Below are positions 32,845 through 41,542 of a stretch of 64,000 nucleotides of DNA, in pieces. The stretch is taken from positions 62,001 to 126,000 of the forward strand of contig NZ_BBRH01000013.1 in assembly GCF_002090055.1 (NCBI RefSeq), read 5' to 3'. Positions within the stretch are counted from its first letter, which is position 1. Each line of letters starts with the position of its first letter. This stretch comes from Demequina sp. NBRC 110051. Its GTDB lineage: Bacteria > Actinomycetota > Actinomycetes > Actinomycetales > Demequinaceae. The translations under genes were made by a program, and so were the position numbers. The notes beneath the pieces are model-generated. The model ran no database searches. It saw nothing but the letters and a program-made list of their open reading frames with translations, and was not told the DNA's origin.

Positions 32845-34794
32845 CTAGACCTTGAGGATCGCCGCCCCCAGCCACGACTCGGGGATGCCCATGCCCTCGA
32901 CGAGGGCGAGCGTGTGGGGACGCAGGCGCCGGCACAGGTCGTCCACCTGGGCTCCGATGGCCTTGGAACGCGCCGAGCTGATGCGGTTGTGCTCGAGGAA
33001 CCAGGCACGCTGCTCGTGAATCGACGTCAGCGCATAGAGGCTGCACACGTCGTCGAGAACGGCGCGCGTCTCGGAGTCCTCGCAGGACTCGATCGCCGCG
33101 ACGAAGGCCTCCAGCACCAGCCTGTCGAGATGAGCGCGGGCGACGAACTGCACGTGCTCGCCGAGCGCATTGAAGGCCTCGAAGGAGTCGCCGCCGTCCT
33201 TGGCCGCCGCGCGCATCCGCCGCGCAAGCGACTCGAGGGAGTGACGCGCGCGCTCCTCGAACATGAGCGCGTGCCAGCGGCGGTCCGTGAGGGTGGTCTC
33301 CTCGGGCTTGCGGCGCACGGCATCGGCCAGGCGCTCGAGCACCAAGTTCGCCGAGGTGGCCTCGACGAACTGGCCGCCGGCCACGCGCGCGGTGGCCTGC
33401 ACCACGCCGGTGCGGTCGAGTTCGCCCCATTCGCGCCGGTAGTCGGTCAGCAGCGCCTTGGTCACCGACTGCAGCAGCACGGTGTTGTCGCCCTCGAAGG
33501 TTGCGAAGATGTCGACGTCGCGACGCATCTCCACCAGTTGGTTCTCGCTGAGATAGCCCGCCCCGCCGCACGCCTCGCGCGCCTCCTGCACGGCGTCGTT
33601 GGCGAACCAGGTGGTGAGCGCCTTGAGCCCCGCGGCGCGGGTCTCGAGGTCGCGCTGCTCGGCCTCCGTCGACTGCTCGGGGCCCTGCACGTGGACCAGC
33701 GCCTCAATGAGCTCGTTTTGCGCAAAGCCCAGCGCGTAGGCGCGGGCGATACGCGGCAGCAGCCGCTTCTGATGCACCAGGTAGTCCATGAGGAGTACCC
33801 CACCGGGCCGCCCGGCCGCGGGAAACTGCCTGCGAGTGAGGGCGTAGCGAGCCGCGATCGACAGTGCGCGCCGGGCGGCGATGCCCGCGCCGCCACCCAC
33901 GCACACGCGCCCGCGCACGAGCGTGCCGAGCATGGTGAAGAAGCGGCGGTTGGGGTTGTCGATGGGCGAGGCGTACGTGCCGTCATCAGTGACGCCGCCA
34001 TACCGGTTGAGCAGCATGCGGCGCGCGACGCGCACGTGGTCAAAGCGGATCGTGCCGTTGTCCACGCCCAACAGCCCGCCCTTGTGTCCTTGGTCGCCCG
34101 TGGTGATGCCGGGGAGGTCCTCGCCATCGTCGTCACGCAGCGGCACCAACACCACGTGGACGCCGTGACAGACCCCGTCGACCCACAGCTGCCCGAACAC
34201 CGCGGCCATCGTGCCGTCCTTCGCGGCATTGCCGATGTACGCCTTGGTGGCGCCGGGCGTGGCCGAGTGCACCTCAATCTCATCCGTCTCTGGCAGGTAC
34301 GTCAGCGTGGTCTCGAGGCTCTGCACGTCCGAGCCGTGCCCCAGCTCCGTCATCGCGAAGCCGCCGAGCAGGCTGAGGTCCGTGATGCCGGGCAGGAACG
34401 TCTCGTGGTGCCACGCGGTACCGAGATTGGTGACCGCACCGCCGAACAGGCCGAATTGCACTCCCGACTTGATGGTGACCGACAGGTCGCCGTGAGCGAG
34501 CATTTCGAACGCCATCACCGCCGTCAGGGGGTCGGATACCGAGTTCTTCCCGTCGGGCACTCCCGCGTGACCGAACCCGTGCTCCTCGAGCTCGCGTAGG
34601 CGCCCCAGGGTCCAGGCGCGCGACTGCTCCACGTCGAGTTCCGGGTCACGCAGCATCCCCTGGGACGGGAACGTGGCGCGGCCCACCGAACGCTCGCTGG
34701 CATAGGGGCCATCGAGCGCGTGGCGCAGCCGCGAGCCGAGCGCGGTGAGGCTTTCGTGGTGCACGGGCGAGGCCGTCTCGTCGGTCAACGTCAT
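32845..34794 (-). CDS. acyl-CoA dehydrogenase/oxidase family flavoenzyme
   Basis: A 649-aa enzyme of the acyl-CoA oxidase-like branch (long C-terminal domain, compared with ~380-aa simple dehydrogenases). The FAD-contact segment GFAMTELGHGSDV is near residue 145. The catalytic-base region reads FEGDNTV near residue 440, and GGAGY lies just before it. It should make the first double bond in acyl-CoA breakdown, passing electrons to oxygen or to a flavoprotein. The TetR gene lies 24 bases upstream on the same strand, so the two may share a transcript that diverges from the thiolase series. Confidence 0.86.
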   Translation of the reverse strand: MTLTDETASPVHHESLTALGSRLRHALDGPYASERSVGRATFPSQGMLRDPELDVEQSRAWTLGRLRELEEHGFGHAGVPDGKNSVSDPLTAVMAFEMLAHGDLSVTIKSGVQFGLFGGAVTNLGTAWHHETFLPGITDLSLLGGFAMTELGHGSDVQSLETTLTYLPETDEIEVHSATPGATKAYIGNAAKDGTMAAVFGQLWVDGVCHGVHVVLVPLRDDDGEDLPGITTGDQGHKGGLLGVDNGTIRFDHVRVARRMLLNRYGGVTDDGTYASPIDNPNRRFFTMLGTLVRGRVCVGGGAGIAARRALSIAARYALTRRQFPAAGRPGGVLLMDYLVHQKRLLPRIARAYALGFAQNELIEALVHVQGPEQSTEAEQRDLETRAAGLKALTTWFANDAVQEAREACGGAGYLSENQLVEMRRDVDIFATFEGDNTVLLQSVTKALLTDYRREWGELDRTGVVQATARVAGGQFVEATSANLVLERLADAVRRKPEETTLTDRRWHALMFEERARHSLESLARRMRAAAKDGGDSFEAFNALGEHVQFVARAHLDRLVLEAFVAAIESCEDSETRAVLDDVCSLYALTSIHEQRAWFLEHNRISSARSKAIGAQVDDLCRRLRPHTLALVEGMGIPESWLGAAILKV

Positions 34795-34818
34795 TGTCGA
34801 TCCTCCAGATGTCGGGGC

Positions 34819-35475
34819 TTAGGTAGGGATGGCCGATGCGGTGGTGGGCGGGGCCGGGTCGGCCGCCGTGGCGGCGGCAAAGGCAGGGGTAAACAGCGCG
34901 CTAACGCGCGCCACCACGGCGGCGCGCGGCTCACGATCGGGGTCGTCCATCCAGCGGTCGGCCACGGCCTGGATGAAGCCCACGATGCCGTGGGCCCAGG
35001 TGGCCGCCGTCGCGGCGTCCACTCCCTGGGTGCCTGCACGCGCCACGATGACCTCGGCCACCGATTCCGCGATGACCGCGGGGACGCGGCCCGCGGGATC
35101 GACCGCGCCCGCTCCCCCGGCGCCGTTCATGACGAAGCGGTAGATGTGGGGGTCGCGCTCGACGAGGGTGAGGTAGCCGTCCGTGAGCGTGTCCGTCAGT
35201 CGGGCCAGGTCGCTGAGGTCGGTCATCTCAAGCGCGGCCGTGAGGTCGGCTCGAATATAGGCATGCACCGAGTCGACCACGTCCGCATAGAGCCCGGCCC
35301 GCCCGCCGAAGTGCCGGTAGAGCACGGTCTTCGAGGTGCCGGCGCGTCCGGCGATGTCCTCGAGGCTCACCCCAGGGCCGTGCACGCGGATGGCGCGCAG
35401 GGCGTGCGAGACGAGCTCGCGCTTCCTGTCGACGCGGTGCTGATCCCAGCGTGCGTCCCTGCCGTCGGTGGCCAT
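34819..35475 (-). CDS. TetR-family transcriptional regulator
   Basis: A 218-aa TetR-type repressor. The helix-turn-helix (SLEDIAGRAGTSKTVLYRHFGG) is at residues ~35-57 and a helical ligand-binding domain follows. Context suggests an acyl-CoA-responsive regulator of the flanking beta-oxidation genes. ATG at 35475 is preceded by TATGGT with a 6-nt spacer, so it is probably leaderless. The paired operator-like repeats just upstream suggest autoregulation and control of the divergent thiolase operon. Confidence 0.88.
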   Translation of the reverse strand: MATDGRDARWDQHRVDRKRELVSHALRAIRVHGPGVSLEDIAGRAGTSKTVLYRHFGGRAGLYADVVDSVHAYIRADLTAALEMTDLSDLARLTDTLTDGYLTLVERDPHIYRFVMNGAGGAGAVDPAGRVPAVIAESVAEVIVARAGTQGVDAATAATWAHGIVGFIQAVADRWMDDPDREPRAAVVARVSALFTPAFAAATAADPAPPTTASAIPT

Positions 35476-35481
35476 GACCCC

Positions 35482-35487
35482 ACCATA
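35482..35487 (-). promoter_or_regulatory. leaderless -10 box of the TetR gene
   Basis: On the minus strand TATGGT, then GGGGTC, then ATG. Confidence 0.6.
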
Positions 35488-35492
35488 CCCGG

Positions 35493-35524
35493 TACCGCGA
35501 GTATCTGCTACCGTGAGTATCACG
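35493..35524. promoter_or_regulatory. candidate TetR operator in the divergent acyl-CoA region
   Basis: Two copies of TACCGYGAGTATC occur 16 bp apart (35493-35505 and 35509-35521). The second is part of the palindrome CGTGAGTATCACG (35512-35524). They lie between the TetR -10 box and the thiolase start, where a bound repressor could stop both directions. Confidence 0.5.
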
Positions 35525-35566
35525 TACATCGGCACTGCCGAGTTCCCGCCAATGATGGAGGCACGT

Positions 35567-36835
35567 GTGACCCACAACGCTGTGGTGCTCGGGGGCAACA
35601 GGATCCCCTTCGCGAAGGCCGGCGGCCCCTACGCCGAGGCCTCGAACCATGACCTACTGACCGCCGCTCTCGACGGCCTTGTTGCCCGCTTCGGCCTCGC
35701 CGGCGAGCGCCTGGGCGAAGTCGCCGGCGGTGCGGTGCTGAAGCACCCCAAGGACTTCAACCTCACCCGCGAGGCGGTGCTGAGTTCCGCGCTGTCTCCT
35801 GCTACCCCCGCGTGTGACCTCCAGCAGGCGTGCGGCACGGGGCTCGAGACGGTCGTCTACGTTGCGAACAAGATCGCGCTGGGACAGATCGACGTCGGCA
35901 TCGGCGCGGGCGTGGACTCGGCCTCCGACGCCCCCATCACCGTCAGCGACGGCCTCAAGCGCGCCCTCCTCAAGGCCAACCGCGCTCGCTCCGCCGGCGA
36001 GCGCGTGAAGGCACTCGCGGCGATTCGCCCCCGCCACCTCGCCCCGCAGGCGCCCGGCGTCGCCGAGCCGCGCACGGGGCTGTCGATGGGAGAACACCAG
36101 GCCCTCACCACCGAGCGCTGGGGCATCGGCCGCGCGGAGCAGGACGAGCTTGCCGCCGCGAGCCACCATCACCTCGCCCAGGCGTGGCAGGAGGGCTTCT
36201 TCGACGACCTGGTAACGCCGTACATGGGCGTGACCAAGGACGCCATCATGCGCCCCGACACCACCGTCGAAAAGCTGGGCTCGCTGAAGCCCGCCTTCGG
36301 CGGGCCCGAGGGCACCATGACGGCCGGAAACTCCACAGCGCTCTCGGATGGCGCCGCGGCCGCGTTGATCGCCAGCGAGGACTGGGCCGCCGCGCGCGGA
36401 CTGACAGCCTTGGCCCGCATCGTGGACGCCGAGGTCGCCGCCGTGGATCACCCCGGCGGAGCCGATCTTCTGCTGGGCCCCGTCGCCGCCACCGGCCGCA
36501 TGCTCGCCCGGCGCGGGCTCACCCTCGACGACTTCGCACTCGTGGAAATTCACGAGGCGTTCGCCTCGACGGTTCTCGCCACCCTCAAGGCATGGGAGGA
36601 CGCCGACTACTGCCGCTCCGTCGGACTCGACGGGCCCATCGGCACCCTGGACCGGTCGCGCCTCAACGTCACCGGCTCGTCCCTCGCGGTAGGTCACCCC
36701 TTCGCCGCCACGGGAGCGCGCCTAGTGCCCACCCTCGCCAAGCTCCTCCACGCGCGCGGTCCCGGGTCCAAGGGCCTGATCTCCATGTGCGCCGCGGGCG
36801 GGCAGGGCGTGGTCGCGATTCTGGAGGCGGTGTGA
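35567..36835 (+). CDS. acetyl-CoA C-acyltransferase (thiolase, FadI/FadA-like)
   Basis: A 422-aa thiolase that cleaves or forms 3-ketoacyl-CoA. The nucleophile Cys is in QQACGTGLE near residue 88, and the His base appears in VEIHEAF near 326. HPFAATGAR and the second catalytic Cys in CAAGGQG complete the active site. The N-terminus NRIPFAKAGG is typical of the FadI-like group that works with long or odd substrates. GTG at 35567 is chosen because GGAGG lies 5 nt upstream. Its stop overlaps the ATG of the fabG-like gene by one base. Confidence 0.92.
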   Translation: MTHNAVVLGGNRIPFAKAGGPYAEASNHDLLTAALDGLVARFGLAGERLGEVAGGAVLKHPKDFNLTREAVLSSALSPATPACDLQQACGTGLETVVYVANKIALGQIDVGIGAGVDSASDAPITVSDGLKRALLKANRARSAGERVKALAAIRPRHLAPQAPGVAEPRTGLSMGEHQALTTERWGIGRAEQDELAAASHHHLAQAWQEGFFDDLVTPYMGVTKDAIMRPDTTVEKLGSLKPAFGGPEGTMTAGNSTALSDGAAAALIASEDWAAARGLTALARIVDAEVAAVDHPGGADLLLGPVAATGRMLARRGLTLDDFALVEIHEAFASTVLATLKAWEDADYCRSVGLDGPIGTLDRSRLNVTGSSLAVGHPFAATGARLVPTLAKLLHARGPGSKGLISMCAAGGQGVVAILEAV

Positions 36836-38184
36836 TGAGCGCACTCGAGAAGGCCTTCACGTCCAGGCCAGGCAAGGCCATCGCCGCGAAGGCGGGCCTC
36901 AAGGAGCCGCCGCGCCTGCGTCGCGGTCGCACGTGGCCCGAGGGCGCGATTGTGTTGGCCGAGATCGGCGGCGGCCTCCTCGCCCGCGAGGCGCTTGCGC
37001 GCCTGGGCCGCTCCGTCGAATCGCCCGTCGTGGACGACGGCCAGGAGCCCGCGCCCGGCTACGGGAGCCGCATCGGTGCCCTCGTGGTGGACGCGACGAG
37101 CCTCGCCCACATCGACCAGCTCGAGGAGCTGCGCGCCGTCCTCAGGCCAGCGGTGCGCGGCATCGCCCGCTCGGGACGCATCGTCATTCTCGCACGGCCC
37201 GCCCACGGCGACTGGGAGCAGCGCTCCGTCGCACGCGCCCTGGACGGCATCAACCGGACGGTGGCGAAGGAGCTGCGCGGCGGCGCGACCTCCACGCTGC
37301 TGCGCCTCGACCCCGCGGCCACGGCGGACGACCTGTTCTCCACGCTCGGGTTTGTCCTGCAGGGTCGCTCCGCCTTCGTGGACGGCCAGACCTGGTCCGT
37401 GGGCCACGCCGACAACCCGGCGACAGGGCTCGACGACCTCCCGCTCGACGGCAAGGTGGTCGTCGTCACGGGAGCCGCCCGCGGCATCGGCGCAGCGATC
37501 GCCCGCACGCTCGCACGCGATGGCGCCCGCATCATCGCCGTCGATATTCCCGCGGCGGGCCAGGCGCTCGCCGCCGTCGCCAACGAGGTGGGCGGTTCCG
37601 CCCTCCAGCTCGACATCACCGCCGAGGACGCCGGCCGCCGTATCGCCGAGCACGCCGCCCGTGGTGGCGGCGGCATCTATGCCGTTGTCCACAACGCGGG
37701 CATCACGCGCGACAAGATGCTGGTGAATACCGACGCGGCGCGCTGGGCATCGGTTCTCGACGTCAACCTTGCCGCGCAGATGAGGATCAACGAGATCCTG
37801 CTCGCCCCCGAGACCGACGGCGGCATCGTCGACGGAGGGCGACTCGTGGGCATCGCCTCGACCTCGGGCCTCGCGGGCAATAAGGGGCAGACCAACTACG
37901 CCGCCTCGAAGGCGGGTGTGGCGGGACTGGTCGAGGCGATGGCGCCGGATCTCGTCGCACGCGGCATCACCGTCAACGCGGTCGCCCCTGGCTTCATCGA
38001 GACCGAGATGACCGGCAAGATCCCCTTCGTCCAGCGCGAGATCTTCCGCCGCTCCAACTCCCTGAGCCAGGGCGGCCAACCCGTCGACGTCGCCGAGACC
38101 ATCGGCTACCTCATCGACCCCGGCTCGCAGGCGGTCAGTGGGCAGGTCATCCGCGTGTGCGGGCAGAACCTCGTGGGCGCCTGA
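36835..38184 (+). CDS. 3-oxoacyl-ACP/CoA reductase, high-molecular-weight FabG (FabG4-like)
   Basis: A 449-aa reductase with a degenerate N-terminal Rossmann domain (~1-200) followed by an active SDR domain: VTGAARGIG near 215, HNAGITRD near 285, IASTSG near 340 and YAASKAG near 356. This double-domain form is FabG4 in mycobacteria and prefers CoA-linked substrates. It should interconvert 3-ketoacyl-CoA and 3-hydroxyacyl-CoA. The start overlaps the thiolase stop and the stop overlaps the next start, so the genes are tightly coupled. Confidence 0.92.
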   Translation: MSALEKAFTSRPGKAIAAKAGLKEPPRLRRGRTWPEGAIVLAEIGGGLLAREALARLGRSVESPVVDDGQEPAPGYGSRIGALVVDATSLAHIDQLEELRAVLRPAVRGIARSGRIVILARPAHGDWEQRSVARALDGINRTVAKELRGGATSTLLRLDPAATADDLFSTLGFVLQGRSAFVDGQTWSVGHADNPATGLDDLPLDGKVVVVTGAARGIGAAIARTLARDGARIIAVDIPAAGQALAAVANEVGGSALQLDITAEDAGRRIAEHAARGGGGIYAVVHNAGITRDKMLVNTDAARWASVLDVNLAAQMRINEILLAPETDGGIVDGGRLVGIASTSGLAGNKGQTNYAASKAGVAGLVEAMAPDLVARGITVNAVAPGFIETEMTGKIPFVQREIFRRSNSLSQGGQPVDVAETIGYLIDPGSQAVSGQVIRVCGQNLVGA

Positions 38185-39032
38185 TGTCTGACACCGTGAC
38201 CCTCGATGCGCCGCCGGGGATGGGTGCGTCGTTCGCCCGCGCGCTCATTCCCAGCCGCGCGTCCGACGCGAGCGTGCCCTCCCACGAGGTGGTGTTGTCG
38301 GGGCTGTCCCAGGACCGGCACCGGCTCGCCGACTACGCGCGCGTCACGGGTTTCACGCTGCGCGACCACGTGCCGCCCACGTGGATTCACGTCCTGGCAT
38401 TCCCGCTTCACGTGCACCTGCTCGCCGACCCCAAGGCCACCGTGAGGCTCGTGGGCGCGGTTCACGTCACCAACGCCATGCGCCTGCACCGGCCGGTCGG
38501 GGTCGATGAGCCGCTCGATCTCGCCGTGCGCGCCGCCGCGCCCCGCGCGCATCGCCGCGGCGCACTGGTCGACCTCATCGCGCGTGCCGAGGTGGCCGGC
38601 GAGACGGTGTGGGAGGGCACCAGCACGTACCTCGCCACCGGCATGCGTGCTCCAGGGACGCCCGACGAATCCGGCCGGCCGCACTTCGAGGCGGGGCCCG
38701 CGCAGGGCATATGGCGCCTGCCCGCCACGCTCGGCCGCGACTACAGGCGGGTCTCGGGCGACCCCAACCCCATCCACACCTCGCGCGTCGCCGCCAAGGC
38801 CTTCGGCTTTGCGCGTCCCATCATCCACGGCATGTGGACGCATGCCCGCGCACTCGCCGCGCTCGAGCAGCGCCTGCCGGGCGCATACGCGGTCGAGGTC
38901 GACTTCGTGAAGCCCGTCCTCCTTCCCGGGACGGTCGCCTTTCGCGCGGCCGATGCCGCGGGCGGCTGGGACGCCGACGTCACCACGCGCGACGGCACCA
39001 AGCCCCACCTCAGGATGCGGGTGCGGCCATGA
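38184..39032 (+). CDS. MaoC-like dehydratase (R-specific enoyl-CoA hydratase, HtdX-like)
   Basis: A 282-aa double hot-dog protein. The hydratase signature is in the C-terminal half: DYRRVSGDPNPIHTS, with Asp and His as catalytic pair, followed by GFARPIIHGMW. The N-terminal hot-dog lacks the motif, as is usual in eukaryote-like double hot-dog hydratases. With the FabG4-like partner it provides the 3-hydroxyacyl to enoyl step, the same pairing seen in mycobacterial fabG4-htdX. ATG shares a base with the fabG stop. Confidence 0.88.
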   Translation: MSDTVTLDAPPGMGASFARALIPSRASDASVPSHEVVLSGLSQDRHRLADYARVTGFTLRDHVPPTWIHVLAFPLHVHLLADPKATVRLVGAVHVTNAMRLHRPVGVDEPLDLAVRAAAPRAHRRGALVDLIARAEVAGETVWEGTSTYLATGMRAPGTPDESGRPHFEAGPAQGIWRLPATLGRDYRRVSGDPNPIHTSRVAAKAFGFARPIIHGMWTHARALAALEQRLPGAYAVEVDFVKPVLLPGTVAFRAADAAGGWDADVTTRDGTKPHLRMRVRP

Positions 39033-39562
39033 ATCTGTGGTGGCGGCTGCTGTGGCTACGGCTGCGCCTCCGGGCGCACCGATCCGAACCCCTGTCGCTG
39101 TGGGACGAGGCCGTCACGCCGTTCCGGGTCGTGCCGACGGACCTGGACGTCCTGGGCCACATGAATAACGGTCGCTACCTCACCCTCATGGATCTCGGCA
39201 GGCTCGACCTCATGGTGCGCTCGGGCTTCTGGGCCGACCTCCAGCGCCGCGCGTGGTTCCCCGTGGTCGCCGGACAGACCATCACGTTTCGCAAGGAGCT
39301 GCGGCTCGGGACGAGGTTCGACCTTCATACACGGGTGATCGGCCTCGACGAACGCTGGGGCTACCTTGAACAGCGCTTCATGGTCGGCGACACCGTCCAC
39401 GCCCATGCGCTGGTGCGCACCCGGTTCCTTCGCCGCTCTGGCGGCACCGTCGACCACGACGACCTCGAGGCCGCCATCGGCGGCCTTCCGCCGCACCTGC
39501 GTGTCGACGACTGGATGCGCGAATGGACGGCCCACACTCGCGTACCCTCATCCCAAGCCTGA
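39029..39562 (+). CDS. acyl-CoA thioesterase, 4-hydroxybenzoyl-CoA thioesterase type
   Basis: A 177-aa single hot-dog thioesterase. The motif TDLDVLGHMNNGRYL near residue 40 matches the family consensus with Asp as catalytic residue. A Trp/Arg/Leu-rich start (LWWRLLWLRLRLR) could associate with the membrane. It should release free acids from acyl-CoA. The 4-base overlap with the MaoC gene puts it in the same operon, where it may rescue CoA from stalled intermediates. Confidence 0.82.
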   Translation: MNLWWRLLWLRLRLRAHRSEPLSLWDEAVTPFRVVPTDLDVLGHMNNGRYLTLMDLGRLDLMVRSGFWADLQRRAWFPVVAGQTITFRKELRLGTRFDLHTRVIGLDERWGYLEQRFMVGDTVHAHALVRTRFLRRSGGTVDHDDLEAAIGGLPPHLRVDDWMREWTAHTRVPSSQA

Positions 39563-39604
39563 CGGTCGTGTAGTCCCCACCCATCGACATCAATGGAGAT
39601 GCAG

Positions 39605-41332
39605 ATGCCCACCCCCGCCCCCGTCCCCGCCGACATCGACCCCGTCGGCGACGCCACTCGCCCCTGGTTCGAGCACTACCCCCCGGGCGTCGCCCCCAAG
39701 ATCTCGGCGCCGTCCGAGCGCTCCCTCGGAGAACTCGCGCGCTCGGCCGCGCAGCGTTTCGGCGAGCGCACCGCCTTCTCCAACCTCGGCGGCACCCTGT
39801 CCTTCCGGGAGGTGGACGACGCCGCCACGCGCATCGCCTCGTACCTCCAGCACGAGCTGGGTCTTGTCAAGGGTGACCGGATTGTGCTGCAGATGCCCAA
39901 CCTGCTGCAGTACCCCGTCGCCCTCTATGGCGCGCTGCGTGCCGGGCTCATCGTCGTCAACGCCAATCCGCTCTACACCGCGGCCGAGCTCGCCGCGGTC
40001 GTCAAGGACGCCGAGCCGCGAGCGATGATCGTGTTGGCCAACTTCGCCGACAAGGCCGCGAAAGTGATTCCGGACTCGACTATCGAGCACGTCATCCTCA
40101 CCCAGGCCGGGGACATGCTGCCTCAGCCCAAGCGCACCATCGTGAACCTCGTCGCCAAGCACGTGAAGAAGATGGTGCCCGAGTACGACCTGCCGCAGGC
40201 CTTGCCCTTCCGTGCCCTCCTGTCAGGCGACCCCACCCGCTTTGCCGACCCCGGCATCGGCCCCGAGGACCTCGCCTTCCTCCAATACACCGGCGGCACG
40301 ACCGGCGGCACCAAGGCCGCCATGCTCACCCACTGGAACCTGCTGGCGAACCAGGAGCAGTTCATCGGCCAGATGCGCGCCGTCCTCGACTCGGACTCGA
40401 CGGTGATCGCGGCCCTGCCGCTGTATCACGTGTTCGCGCTGACGGTGAATTGCATCGGCTTCTTCCGCCTGGGCGGGCACAACGTGCTCATCACCAACCC
40501 GCGCGACATCCCCGCCTTCGTCAAGACCATCGACCAGTCCCGCCCGCATGCGCTGGTCTTGGTGTCGACGCTCGCGGGCGCGCTGCTGGAGAACGACGAG
40601 TTCGCGAAGGCCGACCTGTCCCGGCTGCGAATCTCGGTCGCCGGTGGCATGGCGCTGCGCTCGGCGGTCGCGAACCGCTGGCACGAGGTCACAGGCACGC
40701 ACATGGTCGAGGGCTACGGCCTCACCGAGGCATCGCCTGTGGTGTCGGTCAACCCCACGCATCTGCCTCCGCGCATCGGCACCATCGGCGTGCCCCTGCC
40801 GTCGACAGACGTGCGGATCCTGACCGAGGACGGCGACGAGGCGCCCCTAGGCGAGCCGGGTGAGCTCGCGGTGCGCGGCCCGCAGGTGATGAGGGGCTAT
40901 TGGCGCAACGACGAGGAGACGGCGGGCGTCCTCACCGACGACGGCTGGCTACTGACCGGCGACATTGCCACGCGCGACGAGACGGGGTACTTCTCGATCG
41001 TGGACCGCAAGAAGGAGATCATCGTCGTCTCGGGCTTCAACGTGTACCCGGGCGACGTCGAGGACGCGGCCATGCTGCATCCCAAGGTGCTCGAGGCCGG
41101 CGCTATCCCCGTCGCGGATGAGCACGCCGGCGAGGTGCCCAAGCTCTTCGTGGTGCGCCGCGACCCCTCGCTCACCGAGGACGAGCTCGCGGCGTTCCTG
41201 CGCGAACGGCTCACCGGCTACAAGCGCCCGCGCCACATCGAATTCCTCGAAGAGCTACCGAAGACGAACGTGGGCAAGGTGCTGCGCCGCGCGCTCAGGG
41301 AGCGCGAAGAGGGGCACGTCACCCTGGGCTAG
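39605..41332 (+). CDS. long-chain fatty acid--CoA ligase (FadD-like)
   Basis: A 575-aa AMP-forming ligase that activates fatty acids with ATP and CoA. The ATP/AMP motif is YTGGTTGGTKAA near residue 223. GYGLTEASPV and the adenylate-linked TGDIATRDETG follow, and the C-terminal Lys lies in KTNVGKVLRR. N-terminal features resemble E. coli FadD. ATG at 39605 is preferred over in-frame ATGs at 39593 and 39599 because GGAG lies 6 nt before it. It follows the thioesterase gene in the same direction and supplies substrate for the whole cluster. Confidence 0.9.
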   Translation: MPTPAPVPADIDPVGDATRPWFEHYPPGVAPKISAPSERSLGELARSAAQRFGERTAFSNLGGTLSFREVDDAATRIASYLQHELGLVKGDRIVLQMPNLLQYPVALYGALRAGLIVVNANPLYTAAELAAVVKDAEPRAMIVLANFADKAAKVIPDSTIEHVILTQAGDMLPQPKRTIVNLVAKHVKKMVPEYDLPQALPFRALLSGDPTRFADPGIGPEDLAFLQYTGGTTGGTKAAMLTHWNLLANQEQFIGQMRAVLDSDSTVIAALPLYHVFALTVNCIGFFRLGGHNVLITNPRDIPAFVKTIDQSRPHALVLVSTLAGALLENDEFAKADLSRLRISVAGGMALRSAVANRWHEVTGTHMVEGYGLTEASPVVSVNPTHLPPRIGTIGVPLPSTDVRILTEDGDEAPLGEPGELAVRGPQVMRGYWRNDEETAGVLTDDGWLLTGDIATRDETGYFSIVDRKKEIIVVSGFNVYPGDVEDAAMLHPKVLEAGAIPVADEHAGEVPKLFVVRRDPSLTEDELAAFLRERLTGYKRPRHIEFLEELPKTNVGKVLRRALREREEGHVTLG

Positions 41333-41369
41333 CGTGGGCGTCAGCGCCATCGATGTCGGGGGTCACCCG

Positions 41370-41375
41370 TAGCGT
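41370..41375 (+). promoter_or_regulatory. leaderless -10 box of a 39-aa gene
   Basis: TAGCGT, then a 7-nt spacer, then ATG at 41383. Confidence 0.5.
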
Positions 41376-41382
41376 GGCAATC

Positions 41383-41502
41383 ATGACGAGCTACGGACGG
41401 GACTTTGACCTCCTGCACAAGGAGATGGCCAAGCAGACGGCGCTGCTCGCGCAGATCCTGGCCACACTCCAACAGATCCGCGCAGACTCCGCGCGCCGTT
41501 GA
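41383..41502 (+). CDS. leaderless 39-aa microprotein
   Basis: A short gene starting MTSYGRDFDL and ending ADSARR. After ~10 residues the rest reads as one amphipathic helix (LLHKEMAKQTALLAQILATLQQ), with Leu and Ile on one face, so it may dimerise or bind a partner. It has no homologue I recognise. Support comes from the -10 box at exact leaderless spacing and from the gene filling most of the space between the ligase and GGDEF genes. It could act on the ligase or be an independent regulator. Confidence 0.5.
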   Translation: MTSYGRDFDLLHKEMAKQTALLAQILATLQQIRADSARR

Positions 41503-41542
41503 CCTGGCCCACGCTCGTCCCGCGCCGCGCCGCGCCGCGTCG

